Below, one piece after another: positions 1-6,872 of a DNA stretch of 9,279 nucleotides. Both the position numbers and the translations under genes were made by a program. The notes below the pieces were generated by a model that made no database searches, was not told the DNA's origin, and worked only from the letters and a program-made list of their open reading frames with translations. Every line of letters starts with the position of its first letter. Position 1 is the stretch's first letter. This DNA is from Candidatus Rokuibacteriota bacterium (lineage in GTDB: Bacteria > JAUVQV01), in contig JAUWCW010000058.1 in assembly GCA_030609125.1 (NCBI GenBank), positions 1 to 9,279 on the forward strand, in the 5' to 3' direction.

Positions 1-1
1 T

Positions 2-28
2 TTTATACTATTTCACTACCCCTGTCAA
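2..28 (-). promoter_or_regulatory. Candidate divergent promoter reading out of the left edge
   Basis: On the minus strand there is a perfect -35 hexamer TTGACA (plus-strand 28 to 23), followed after 15 bases by TATAAA (plus-strand 7 to 2). The 15-base spacer is short for a sigma-70 promoter. At the usual 17-base spacing the -10 would begin TAAAA and end one base outside the window, so the exact -10 cannot be fixed. It points away from glyA, so it would serve a divergent gene beyond the left edge. No reading frame for that gene is visible here. Confidence 0.4.
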
Positions 29-41
29 CGCGTTTCTTCCC

Positions 42-64
42 CTCCTACCCTCTCGCGGGAGGAG
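42..64. repeat. Imperfect inverted repeat between the divergent promoters
   Basis: CTCCT-A-CCC (42-50) can pair with GGGAGGAG (57-64), giving eight base pairs with one bulged A at 47 and a six-base loop. No T-run follows on either strand, so it does not look like a terminator. It lies 14 bases from the -35 of the left-reading promoter candidate, where an operator could sit. Chance is a real alternative in GC-rich DNA. A shorter five-pair repeat, GCTCC/GGAGC, lies at 92-106. I see no gene in 29-214. Confidence 0.25.
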
Positions 65-176
65 ATGCCCTGCGCCCGTCGGGCCGCCACTGCTCCTGCC
101 GGGAGCGCCGTCTCCCTTGGCAGCTGTCTCCGGTGCCTAACACACTGGCAGGTAAGGTCATTTTTGCGTACTCCTC

Positions 177-193
177 GGGGCGGAAACGTCCCC
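177..193 (+). repeat. Small GC hairpin with GAAA loop upstream of the glyA promoter
   Basis: GGGG-CG (177-182) can pair with CG-CCCC (187-193, with T189 bulged) around a GAAA tetraloop at 183-186. It lies just upstream of the glyA -10 element, beside the position where a -35 box would be, so as DNA it is an imperfect palindrome that a regulator could bind. It would not be transcribed from the promoter at 215-223. The function is unknown and it may be chance. Confidence 0.2.
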
Positions 194-214
194 CGGCATG
201 GGATCCGCCGAGTC

Positions 215-223
215 TGCTATAAT
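215..223 (+). promoter_or_regulatory. Extended -10 promoter of glyA
   Basis: TGCTATAAT is a perfect extended -10 element (TGn followed by the consensus TATAAT at 218-223). No good -35 hexamer sits 16 to 18 bases upstream; the 17-base position reads GGCATG. Extended -10 promoters can work without a strong -35. The predicted transcript start is near position 230, about 70 bases before the glyA ATG at 300. This is the clearest sigma-70 promoter in the window and probably the main promoter for glyA through the following genes. Confidence 0.65.
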
Positions 224-238
224 AAAATGCTGTTTTTA

Positions 239-262
239 CGCGGATACCGGCGACCAGCCGCG
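239..262 (+). other. Possible hairpin in the glyA leader
   Basis: CGCGG (239-243) is complementary to CCGCG (258-262), a five-pair stem with a 14-base loop in the roughly 70-base leader of glyA. It ends 26 bases before the ribosome binding site. The leader is short, and I recognise no THF, glycine or SAM riboswitch in it. The stem is weak evidence and may have no function. Confidence 0.2.
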
Positions 263-288
263 AATGGGCACACACGACCGAGCAGATC

Positions 289-294
289 AAGGAG
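289..294 (+). promoter_or_regulatory. glyA ribosome binding site
   Basis: AAGGAG lies five bases before the ATG at 300. It fixes the glyA start there rather than at the in-frame ATG at 198, which has no comparable site and lies upstream of the -10 element. Confidence 0.8.
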
Positions 295-299
295 AGCAG

Positions 300-1565
300 A
301 TGAGCAGTCTCGACATAGTCGATCCGGAAATAGCGAACGCCATAACGCTCGAGACCCGCCGCCAGGCGGGGAAACTCGAGTTGATCGCCTCTGAGAACTT
401 CGTCAGCGAAGCGGTCCTTCAGGCCCAGGGCTCGGTCCTGACCAACAAGTACGCCGAAGGCTACCCCGGCCGGAGATACTACGGGGGGTGCGAGTTCGTC
501 GACATCGCCGAGAACCTCGCCCGCGACCGGGCGAAGGAGATCTTCGGGGCCGACCACGCCAACGTGCAGCCCCACTCCGGGACCCAGGCCAACATGCAGG
601 CCTACTACTCGGTCCTCGAACCGGGCGATACGATCATGGGGATGGATCTCGCCCACGGCGGCCACCTCTCCCACGGCAGCCCCGTCAACTTCTCGGGGCG
701 CTATTTCAACATGGTCTTCTACGGCGTCGAGAAGGAATCGGAGACAATCGACTACGGCAGGCTCCGCGACCTGGCCAGGCAGCACCGCCCGAAGCTGATC
801 GTGGCCGGAGCGAGCGCCTACCCGAGGACGCTCGACTTCCAGGAGTTCCGGAAAGTCGCGGAGGAGGTGGGGGCCATTCTGATGGTCGATATCGCCCACA
901 TCGCCGGGCTCGTGGCCACCGGCCTGCACCCTTCCCCCGTCCCCCACGCCCCCATCGTGACCAGCACCACCCACAAGACCCTCCGCGGTCCCCGGGGGGG
1001 ACTCATCCTCTGCCGCGAGGATTACGCCAAGGCAATCGACAAGAATGTCTTTCCCGGTTTTCAGGGAGGGCCCATGATGCACACCATCGCCGCCAAGGCG
1101 GTGGCCTTCAAGGAAGCCCTGCAGCCCGGCTTCAAGACGTACCAGGAGCAGACAGTGAAGAACGCCGCCGCCCTGGCCGGGGAACTCTCCAGGCTCGGCC
1201 TGAGGCTGGTGGCGGGCGGCACCGACACTCATCTCATGCTGGTGGACGTGTCGGCCCTGGGGATCACGGGCAAACAGAGCGAGGCCGCTCTTGACCACGC
1301 GGGCATCACGACCAACAAAAACGGCATCCCTTTCGACACCCAGAAGCCTTTCGTCACCAGCGGCATCCGACTGGGCACCCCCGCCCTGACGACCCGGGGA
1401 ATGAAGGAAGAAGAGATGAAGGCTGTGGCGGGGATGATTCACCGCGTCCTCACCAACCTGGACGACAAGAAGGTGCAGGAGCAGGTGCGGGAAGAGGTCG
1501 GGGAGATCACCCGCCGTTTTCCGCTCTACGCGGAAAGGCTGGGTGAGGGCGGTGACCGAGGGTAA
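300..1565 (+). CDS. glyA: Serine hydroxymethyltransferase
   Basis: This cytosolic PLP enzyme converts serine and THF to glycine and 5,10-methylene-THF, the main entry of one-carbon units into the folate pool. The product is 421 residues, close to the usual length of about 417. Visible signatures are ELIASENF near 27-34 with Glu32, the paired tyrosines of GRRYYGG (Tyr60, Tyr61), the PLP-ring aspartate Asp197 in VDIAH, the Schiff-base lysine Lys226 in [12 protein letters not shown], and Arg357 in GIRLGTPA for the substrate carboxylate. The frame stays open upstream to an ATG at 198, but that ATG lies before the -10 box at 218-223; the ATG at 300 has a good ribosome site and matches the family N-terminus. 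The 3' end overlaps the next gene by 23 bases. The assignment is firm. Confidence 0.97.
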   Translation: MSSLDIVDPEIANAITLETRRQAGKLELIASENFVSEAVLQAQGSVLTNKYAEGYPGRRYYGGCEFVDIAENLARDRAKEIFGADHANVQPHSGTQANMQAYYSVLEPGDTIMGMDLAHGGHLSHGSPVNFSGRYFNMVFYGVEKESETIDYGRLRDLARQHRPKLIVAGASAYPRTLDFQEFRKVAEEVGAILMVDIAHIAGLVATGLHPSPVPHAPIVTSTTHKTLRGPRGGLILCREDYAKAIDKNVFPGFQGGPMMHTIAAKAVAFKEALQPGFKTYQEQTVKNAAALAGELSRLGLRLVAGGTDTHLMLVDVSALGITGKQSEAALDHAGITTNKNGIPFDTQKPFVTSGIRLGTPALTTRGMKEEEMKAVAGMIHRVLTNLDDKKVQEQVREEVGEITRRFPLYAERLGEGGDRG

Positions 1566-2052
1566 GACCCTGGCGAAAAAGCGCCCGTCGTGGGATGAGT
1601 ACCTCATGGACATCACCCACTTCGTCGCCACCCGCTCCACCTGCCTGCGCCGTCATGTCGGTGCCATCCTGGTGCGGGACAAGCGTATTCTCTCCACCGG
1701 GTACAACGGAGCTCCCAGCGGGATAGAGCACTGTCTGGAGGTCGGATGCCTCCGGGAGCAGCTCGGCGTCCCCTCCGGAGAGCGCCACGAGCTCTGCCGG
1801 GCCCTGCACGCCGAGCAGAACGCCATCATCCAGGCCGCCCTCCACGGAGTCAGCATCAGGAACTCTATCCTCTACTGCACGACCCTGCCGTGCATCATCT
1901 GCTCCAAGATGGTCATCAACGCGGGCATCGGGAAGATCGTCTATCAGGAGGGATACCCCGACGACCTCTCCAGGGAGATGCTGGCCAAGGCGGGCATCGA
2001 GCTGCAGCGCGTCAGCTCCGGCACGGACGGGGACGGGGAGGAAGATCGATGA
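1543..2052 (+). CDS. comEB: Deoxycytidylate (dCMP) deaminase
   Basis: This is a zinc-dependent deaminase that probably converts dCMP to dUMP, the substrate of thymidylate synthase, which also consumes the methylene-THF made by GlyA. The product is 169 residues. The zinc site is clear: HAE at 89-91 (His89 ligand, Glu91 proton shuttle) and PCIIC at 116-120 (Cys117, Cys120). The N-terminal part has the family pattern [11 protein letters not shown] and [10 protein letters not shown]. Cys34, Cys64 and His82 could form a second, structural zinc site like that of the phage T4 enzyme; this is inference. The start is a GTG at 1543 with AAGG at 1535-1538, inside the end of glyA; a second GTG at 1552 is possible but poorly spaced from any ribosome site. 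Translational coupling to glyA is likely. A ComEB name does not imply a competence role here. Confidence 0.92.
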   Translation: MRAVTEGKTLAKKRPSWDEYLMDITHFVATRSTCLRRHVGAILVRDKRILSTGYNGAPSGIEHCLEVGCLREQLGVPSGERHELCRALHAEQNAIIQAALHGVSIRNSILYCTTLPCIICSKMVINAGIGKIVYQEGYPDDLSREMLAKAGIELQRVSSGTDGDGEEDR

Positions 2053-2549
2053 GGTGCCCCTTCTGCGCTCACCAGGAGGACAAGGTCGTCGACTCCAGAA
2101 CGGGCAAGAGTGGAGACGTCATTCGGAGGCGGCGGGAGTGCCTCAAGTGCCACCGGCGTTTTACGACGTACGAGCAGGTGGAGGAAATTCTTCCCATCGT
2201 GGTGAAAAAGGACGGCCGCCGGGAGCCCTTCGACCGCCAGAAGGTCCTCACGGGAATCCAGAAAGCGTGTCAGAAAAGGCCCATCAGCCTGGCGAAAATA
2301 CAAGAGATCGTCCAGGAGATCGAAAACGAGCTCCTCGGCCTGGGAGAAAAGGAGATACCGAGCACCTGGGTGGGACAGCGGATCATGGAAGGGCTCCGGC
2401 AGCTTGACGACGTGGCGTACGTGCGCTTTGCCTCCGTCTATCGTCAGTTCAGGGACATCTCCGAATTCATGGACGAACTCAAGGGCCTCCTCGTCACCAG
2501 GGGGCACAGCGGCGAAAAGAAAGAGCCGCCTCCTTCGGCTCAGAAGTAG
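2049..2549 (+). CDS. nrdR: Transcriptional repressor NrdR of ribonucleotide reductase genes
   Basis: NrdR is a nucleotide-sensing repressor that binds NrdR boxes before ribonucleotide reductase genes. The product is 166 residues. The N-terminal zinc ribbon shows Cys3 and Cys6 in MRCPFC and Cys31 and Cys34 in [13 protein letters not shown]. An ATP-cone domain spans about 49-139, with the typical [13 protein letters not shown] near 53-65. Residues after about 150 form a short charged and proline-rich tail ([12 protein letters not shown]), which is usually variable. The ATG overlaps the dCMP deaminase stop in an ATGA, indicating translational coupling. No ribonucleotide reductase gene or obvious NrdR box lies in the window, so its targets are elsewhere. 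The neighbour making dUMP fits a shared role in DNA precursor supply. Confidence 0.96.
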   Translation: MRCPFCAHQEDKVVDSRTGKSGDVIRRRRECLKCHRRFTTYEQVEEILPIVVKKDGRREPFDRQKVLTGIQKACQKRPISLAKIQEIVQEIENELLGLGEKEIPSTWVGQRIMEGLRQLDDVAYVRFASVYRQFRDISEFMDELKGLLVTRGHSGEKKEPPPSAQK

Positions 2550-2557
2550 TCCGGCCG

Positions 2558-2578
2558 GCCCCGGAGCGGCAACGGGGC
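2558..2578 (+). other. GC-rich hairpin between nrdR and the kinase gene
   Basis: GCCCCG (2558-2563) pairs perfectly with CGGGGC (2573-2578) around a nine-base loop in the 52-base gap after nrdR. No T-run follows, so it is not a standard intrinsic terminator. It ends nine bases before the kinase ribosome site and could adjust translation or mRNA processing between the two modules. Chance is possible at this base composition. Confidence 0.3.
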
Positions 2579-2587
2579 GGGAGAAAC

Positions 2588-2596
2588 GGGAGAAGG
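2588..2596 (+). promoter_or_regulatory. Ribosome binding site of the kinase gene
   Basis: GGGAGAAGG ends five bases before the GTG at 2602. It supports that GTG as the start, although the reading frame stays open upstream to 2404 inside nrdR, where the translation has no kinase-like features. Confidence 0.6.
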
Positions 2597-2601
2597 CAGC
2601 A

Positions 2602-4854
2602 GTGAACGTCCCGGAGAAAAAGGACAAGACAAAGAAGAATCTCCTTATCATCGGGGCGATCTTCGTTCTGATCATCGTTCTGACCATCCTGCAGACCTAC
2701 CTGCAGGGAATCGGCATCACCACTCCCATCGGCAGCAACATCCTCGTCTTCGCCCTGGTCAACATAAACATCATCCTCATCATGGTCCTCGTCCTTCTCG
2801 TCCTGAGGAACCTCATCAAACTGTATTTCGAGCGCCGCCGCAACATCCTGGGCGCCAAGTTCAGAACCCGGCTCGTGGTGGCCTTTGTCGCCCTTTCCAT
2901 CGTTCCGGCCCTGATACTATTTCTCGTGTCCCTCAAGCTCATCACGAGCAGCATCCAGCGATGGTTCGACATCCAGCTCGAAGAAGCCCTCCGCAGCTCC
3001 TCGGACATAGCGAGCCTCTACTACCAGGACACTGAGCAGGCGGTCCGTCACAGCGCCCGGCTCCTCGCCGAGGAGATCGCCGACGGGAACCTTTTCGAGA
3101 GCTACAACCGCGACCGGCTCCTGCTCTTCATAGACAAGAGGCAGAAGGAATTCCAGCTGGCCGCCGTCGAGGTCTACTCCCGGCGCGGGCGGCCGGACCT
3201 GGTGCTCATCAACGCCGACTTTCCCCTGGAGACACTCGACCCGGTACGGGGGGAGCACCTTCGCTCCGCCTTCGCCGGGGTGCCGGGGGTGGAAATCGAG
3301 CCCGCTCCGGACTGGGACATATTCCGCGCTGCCTGGCCCGTCAGGCAGGGCGAGGGGGAGACCGTCAGGGGGGTGGTGGTTGCCAACCGTCTCGTTCCCG
3401 ACAGCCGCCGGAACAAGATGGCCGCCGCCACCAGAACCTTCGCCGAGTACCAGCAGTTGAAGCTCTTTCGCCTCCCCATCCAGGCGAGTTACAAAATGAC
3501 TCTCATCATGATCGCCCTCCTCATCACGTTCGCCGCCACCTGGTTCGCCTTCTACCTTGCCCGCAACATCACTACGCCCATTCAGCAACTGGCCGAAGGA
3601 ACCCGGAGCATCGCCGAGGGCAATCTCGACTTCGAGATCACCACCACGGCCAGCGACGAAATCGGCTTGCTCGTTTCCTCCTTCAACAAGATGACCCGCG
3701 ACCTGAAAGTGAACAAGGCCGCTCTCGACACGGCCTACACGGAGCTGCAGGAAACCAACCTCGAGTTGGAGCAGAGGCGCAATACCATCGAGACCATTCT
3801 GGAGAACATCTTCACCGGCGTTCTCTCCATGAACCTGGAGGGAATCCTCACCACCCTCAATCACTCGGCGGAGAAGATGCTCGGCGTCTCTTCCGCGGAC
3901 GCCGTGGGCCGCCCCTTCCGGGAAGCCTTCCATACCCTCAGCCTCCGCCCGGTGGCAGACGCGCTCGATCAGGTTCATCTTTCGGAGAGCAGCTCGTGGG
4001 AGGGGAAGATCGCTCTCACCCAGGGCAGCATCACGCGCACCCTTGTCGTCAACGCCGTGAGCCTCACCGACGAGGCGGGCAGGCACTTGGGAAAGCTGGT
4101 GGTCTTCGAGGACCTCACCCAGCTTGTCAAGGCCCAGCGCATCGCCGCCTGGAGAGAGGTCGCTCGCCGCATTGCCCACGAGATCAAGAACCCCCTGACG
4201 CCCATCCAACTCTCCATCCAGAGGGCAAGGAAGAAATACCTCGAGCACTCGCCGGATTACAGCCAGGTGTTTCTCGAGGCGACAGAGACGATCACCACCC
4301 AGGTGGAAGAGCTCAAGAGGCTCGTGGACGAGTTCTCCCGCTTCGCCCGCCTTCCCTCCATCAACCCGACCCCCGTGGACGTGCAGGCAATAATCGAGGA
4401 CACCCTCAAGCTCTACCGGCAGCACCGCAAGGGCGTCGATTTCTTCACGAGCTTTCACTCGTCCCCCCTCGTCATAGACGGTGACGCGGAGCAGCTCAAA
4501 CGGGTCTTCATCAACCTCATCGAAAACTCTCTCGAAGCGATAGAGGGTGAGGGCAGCATCTCTTTCGAAACCGGCCTGGACCCGGTGGAGAAGACGGCCC
4601 GGGTGAGAGTGAGCGACACGGGACGCGGCCTTCCGAAAAGGGACCGGGACAAGCTCTTCCTCCCCTACTTCTCCACCAAGAAGGGCGGTACCGGCCTGGG
4701 GCTGGCCATCGTGGGCGACATCGTCAGTGAACACAAGGGAGAGATCACCGTCGAGGACAACACGCCCCGGGGAACGACCTTCTCCCTCGAGTTTCCCCTC
4801 CGTGAGGAAAAGGCCCCGAGCGTCACAGGCAAGGGGGTGAGTCATGCCGTCTGA
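2602..4854 (+). CDS. ntrY: NtrY-type membrane sensor histidine kinase
   Basis: This is a 750-residue inner-membrane kinase that should phosphorylate the response regulator encoded next. After a lysine-rich N-terminus there are hydrophobic segments at about 13-33, 46-72 and 91-113, then a probable extracytoplasmic sensor region of about 185 residues, and a fourth segment at 299-320. A HAMP linker follows (about 320-372), then a short helix, a PAS domain (about 395-505), the phosphoacceptor domain with His526 in RRIAHEIKNPLTPIQLS, and an HATPase domain with N-box Asn642 (INLIENSLEAIE), DTGRGLP from Asp672 and GGTGLGLAI at 695-703. This layout, with the NPLTPIQLS sequence and the DEFSRFARLP stretch, is that of NtrY. 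NtrY proteins are linked to nitrogen or redox sensing in other bacteria; the signal here is unknown. The GTG start is chosen from its ribosome site. Confidence 0.88.
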   Translation: MNVPEKKDKTKKNLLIIGAIFVLIIVLTILQTYLQGIGITTPIGSNILVFALVNINIILIMVLVLLVLRNLIKLYFERRRNILGAKFRTRLVVAFVALSIVPALILFLVSLKLITSSIQRWFDIQLEEALRSSSDIASLYYQDTEQAVRHSARLLAEEIADGNLFESYNRDRLLLFIDKRQKEFQLAAVEVYSRRGRPDLVLINADFPLETLDPVRGEHLRSAFAGVPGVEIEPAPDWDIFRAAWPVRQGEGETVRGVVVANRLVPDSRRNKMAAATRTFAEYQQLKLFRLPIQASYKMTLIMIALLITFAATWFAFYLARNITTPIQQLAEGTRSIAEGNLDFEITTTASDEIGLLVSSFNKMTRDLKVNKAALDTAYTELQETNLELEQRRNTIETILENIFTGVLSMNLEGILTTLNHSAEKMLGVSSADAVGRPFREAFHTLSLRPVADALDQVHLSESSSWEGKIALTQGSITRTLVVNAVSLTDEAGRHLGKLVVFEDLTQLVKAQRIAAWREVARRIAHEIKNPLTPIQLSIQRARKKYLEHSPDYSQVFLEATETITTQVEELKRLVDEFSRFARLPSINPTPVDVQAIIEDTLKLYRQHRKGVDFFTSFHSSPLVIDGDAEQLKRVFINLIENSLEAIEGEGSISFETGLDPVEKTARVRVSDTGRGLPKRDRDKLFLPYFSTKKGGTGLGLAIVGDIVSEHKGEITVEDNTPRGTTFSLEFPLREEKAPSVTGKGVSHAV

Positions 4855-6217
4855 AACCATCCTCGTCGTCGACGACGAAAAGAGCATTCTCACCGCCTTG
4901 AAGGGCATCCTCGAGGACGAGGGGTACGAGGCCGTTCTCGCCGGCAGCGGCGAGGAGGCGTTGAGCATCCTCAACGAGCGGCCTCTCGATCTGGTTCTTC
5001 TCGACATCTGGCTCCCCGGCAAAGACGGCGTGGCCGTTTTGCGGGAGATCAAGACGCTGAATCCCGGGCTGCCGGTGATCATGATGTCCGGCCACGGCAC
5101 GATCGAAACGGCGGTCAGTTCCACCAAGCTCGGGGCCTACGACTTCATCGAGAAGCCGCTCTCCCTGGAAAAGACAGTTCTCGTCATCCGGCACGCCCTC
5201 GAGCAGAACCGCCTCCACCATGAGAACGAGGCCCTCAGACGGAGGATGGAGGAGTCGGTTGAGATCCTCGGCAGCAGCCCGGCGATCCTGGAGCTCAAGG
5301 GACAGATAGCCCGCGCGGCACCCTCGCAGGGAAGGGTCCTCATCACAGGGGAGAACGGCACCGGCAAGGAGCTGATAGCGCGCAGCATACACCTGCTCAG
5401 CCCCCGGCGGGGCGGCGCTTTCGTTGAGGTCAACTGCGCCGCCATTCCCGAGGAGCTGATCGAGAGCGAGCTGTTCGGCCACGAGCGGGGAGCGTTCACG
5501 GGAGCCATCAGCCGCAGGCAGGGCAAGTTCGAGCTCGCCAACGGGGGCACCATCTTCCTCGACGAGGTGGGCGACATGAGCATCAAGGCCCAGGCCAAGG
5601 TCCTTCGCGTCCTCGAAGGCCATCCCTTCGAAAGGATAGGGGGGACACAGCCGATCGCGGTGGACACGAGAGTCATCGCGGCCACGAACAAGGACCTGGG
5701 CGAGAGGATCGGCAGCGGGCAGTTCCGCGAAGACCTCTACTACCGGCTCAACGTCATCCCCTTCTGCGTCCCGCCCCTGCGGGAGCGGTCCGGGGACATC
5801 CGGCTCCTGGCCGAGCACTTTCTCAAGCTCTTCACGCTGCAGACGGGCCAGAAGGCCAAGAAGTTCTCCGACGAAGCGCTTCGGAGGCTGAGCCTTCACC
5901 GCTGGCCCGGGAACATCCGGGAGCTCAAGAACCTGGTCGAGCGGCTGGTGATCATGGTTCCTGGAGACGTCATCGGCGCCGACGACCTTATGCTGCCCGG
6001 CGGCAGCGCGGTCATTGCCGAGGAGTCAAGACCCGGCTCCTACCGTGAGGCCCGCCTGGCCTTTGAGAAGGTCTTCCTTTCAAAGGCCCTGGGGAGGAAC
6101 GGGTGGAACGTGACGCAGACGGCGAGGGAACTGCAGTTGGAGAGGAGCCACCTGCACAAGAAGATCAAGTTCTTCGGTCTGCAGCCGAGGCAGGCTGTCG
6201 AGGGGCGGGAGTCCTGA
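4844..6217 (+). CDS. ntrX: NtrX-type sigma-54-class response regulator
   Basis: This 457-residue cytosolic regulator has a receiver domain (about 5-120) with acidic Asp10 and Asp11, phosphoacceptor Asp54 and Lys104; an AAA+ domain (about 140-375) with Walker A GENGTGKE at 169-176, GAFTGA at 216-221, Walker B GGTIFLDE at 234-241 and FREDLYYRLN near 294-303; and a Fis-type helix-turn-helix near 420-443. The intact GAFTGA loop means it could activate sigma-54 RNA polymerase. I found no clear sigma-54 promoter in the gaps of this window, so its targets are unknown. The ATG overlaps the kinase stop by 11 bases and has a strong site, AGGGGGTGA, just upstream, so kinase and regulator are almost certainly partners. 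NtrX is preferred over NtrC because of the NtrY-type kinase; an orphan name would also be defensible. Confidence 0.88.
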   Translation: MPSETILVVDDEKSILTALKGILEDEGYEAVLAGSGEEALSILNERPLDLVLLDIWLPGKDGVAVLREIKTLNPGLPVIMMSGHGTIETAVSSTKLGAYDFIEKPLSLEKTVLVIRHALEQNRLHHENEALRRRMEESVEILGSSPAILELKGQIARAAPSQGRVLITGENGTGKELIARSIHLLSPRRGGAFVEVNCAAIPEELIESELFGHERGAFTGAISRRQGKFELANGGTIFLDEVGDMSIKAQAKVLRVLEGHPFERIGGTQPIAVDTRVIAATNKDLGERIGSGQFREDLYYRLNVIPFCVPPLRERSGDIRLLAEHFLKLFTLQTGQKAKKFSDEALRRLSLHRWPGNIRELKNLVERLVIMVPGDVIGADDLMLPGGSAVIAEESRPGSYREARLAFEKVFLSKALGRNGWNVTQTARELQLERSHLHKKIKFFGLQPRQAVEGRES

Positions 6218-6240
6218 GGGCCCCTCTGCTCTTCTTTCAA
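6200..6240 (+). terminator. Possible weak intrinsic terminator or attenuator after ntrX
   Basis: GAGGGGC (6200-6206) pairs perfectly with GCCCCTC (6220-6226), leaving a 13-base loop that contains the ntrX stop codon. A pyrimidine-rich stretch, TGCTCTTCTTTC, follows, but no unbroken T-run. The long loop and broken T-tract make it a weak terminator at best. It could lower read-through into folE and separate the upstream genes from the folate genes. Confidence 0.35.
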
Positions 6241-6255
6241 TTGCCCTGCTCTTTC

Positions 6256-6264
6256 TGCTAACAT
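6256..6264 (+). promoter_or_regulatory. Candidate extended -10 promoter for folE
   Basis: TGCTAACAT matches the TGn extension and four of six bases of TATAAT. TTTCAA lies 18 bases upstream at 6235-6240 and could be a poor -35. It resembles the glyA element TGCTATAAT. The transcript would start near 6271, about 23 bases before the folE ATG. With the repeat just upstream, it suggests that folE-folD-metV-metF can be transcribed on their own. Confidence 0.35.
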
Positions 6265-6293
6265 AACCAATCCTCGTCACGGGACAACCGCAC

Positions 6294-6872
6294 ATGGACA
6301 CAGAGAAAATAGAAAAAGGAACCAGGCTGATTCTCGAGGGGATCGGCGAGGACCCCGACCGTCTGGGCATCGCGGACACCCCCCGGCGCTACGCGGAATT
6401 CTGCCGCGAATTCTTCTCCGGTCCCAATGAGGGGGCGTCATCGGTAATCAGGCCCGTGGCGGGGGAAAAGCACAACGAAATGGTCATTCTCAAGGACCTT
6501 TCGTTCTTCTCCTTCTGTGAGCACCACCTGCTTCCCTTTTTCGGGAGGGCCCACATTGCCTACATTCCCCGAGGGGGCCGCATCGTCGGACTCGGCAACC
6601 TGGGCAGAGTGCTCGAGGCGCTGGCCCACCGCCTTCAGGTCCAGGAGAGGCTCACAACGCAGCTGGCGGACACCATCACCGAAAGCCTCAATCCCCTCGG
6701 CACGATGGTGGTCATTGAGGGGCGCCACCTCTGCCTTGCCATGAGGGGTGTCAAGCAGCTTCACTCCCGGACAATCACGTCGGCGGTGAGGGGCATATTC
6801 AAGACGAACCCCACCACCCGCAGCGAGTTCATGTCTCTTCTTTCGCTCCCGGGAGTCCGCTACGATGACTGA
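6294..6872 (+). CDS. folE: GTP cyclohydrolase I (FolE type), with altered triphosphate-site residues
   Basis: FolE converts GTP to dihydroneopterin triphosphate, the first step to tetrahydrofolate. The product is 192 residues, normal for bacterial FolE. Zinc ligands Cys75, His78 and Cys147 are present in [18 protein letters not shown] and [11 protein letters not shown]. By alignment from memory with the E. coli enzyme, His77, Gln117, Glu118, His145, Arg32, Arg105 and Arg151 are kept. Three positions differ: E. coli Lys68 is Glu35, Ser135 is Gly101 and Lys136 is Asn102, all near the triphosphate. The enzyme may still work, or may prefer another substrate; I cannot decide. The ATG has only a weak ribosome site (GGGA at 6281-6284). 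It lies 76 bases after ntrX and overlaps folD by eight bases. Confidence 0.88.
   Translation: MDTEKIEKGTRLILEGIGEDPDRLGIADTPRRYAEFCREFFSGPNEGASSVIRPVAGEKHNEMVILKDLSFFSFCEHHLLPFFGRAHIAYIPRGGRIVGLGNLGRVLEALAHRLQVQERLTTQLADTITESLNPLGTMVVIEGRHLCLAMRGVKQLHSRTITSAVRGIFKTNPTTRSEFMSLLSLPGVRYDD

Noticed and set aside
146-167. Possible sigma-54 promoter (TGGCAGG followed by TTTTTGC)
   Set aside because: The -24-like GG and the -12-like GC are 17 bases apart instead of the required 10, so this is not a sigma-54 promoter despite the sigma-54-class regulator in the cluster.
230-299. Riboswitch in the glyA leader (THF, glycine or SAM type)
   Set aside because: The leader is only about 70 bases and shows just one weak five-pair stem. 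None of the conserved cores I know is visible.
45-1640. Long minus-strand open frame of 531 codons opposite glyA
   Set aside because: It mirrors the codon periodicity of glyA, which is certain on the other strand. Its translation has no recognisable motif and is rich in Gly, Val, Asp and His, as expected for a GC-rich shadow.
2551-2558. CCGGCCGG palindrome after nrdR
   Set aside because: Eight-base GC palindromes are common at this base composition, and it has no spacer or partner site suggesting an operator.
2404-2601. N-terminal extension of the kinase beginning inside nrdR
   Set aside because: The frame is open, but the translated stretch is a Ser/Arg/Pro-rich shadow of nrdR. A good ribosome site precedes the GTG at 2602, just before the first membrane segment.
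2917-5127. Minus-strand open frame of 736 codons opposite the kinase and regulator genes
   Set aside because: It crosses the boundary of two well-supported plus-strand genes and shows no domain. It is a shadow frame due to high G+C at third positions.
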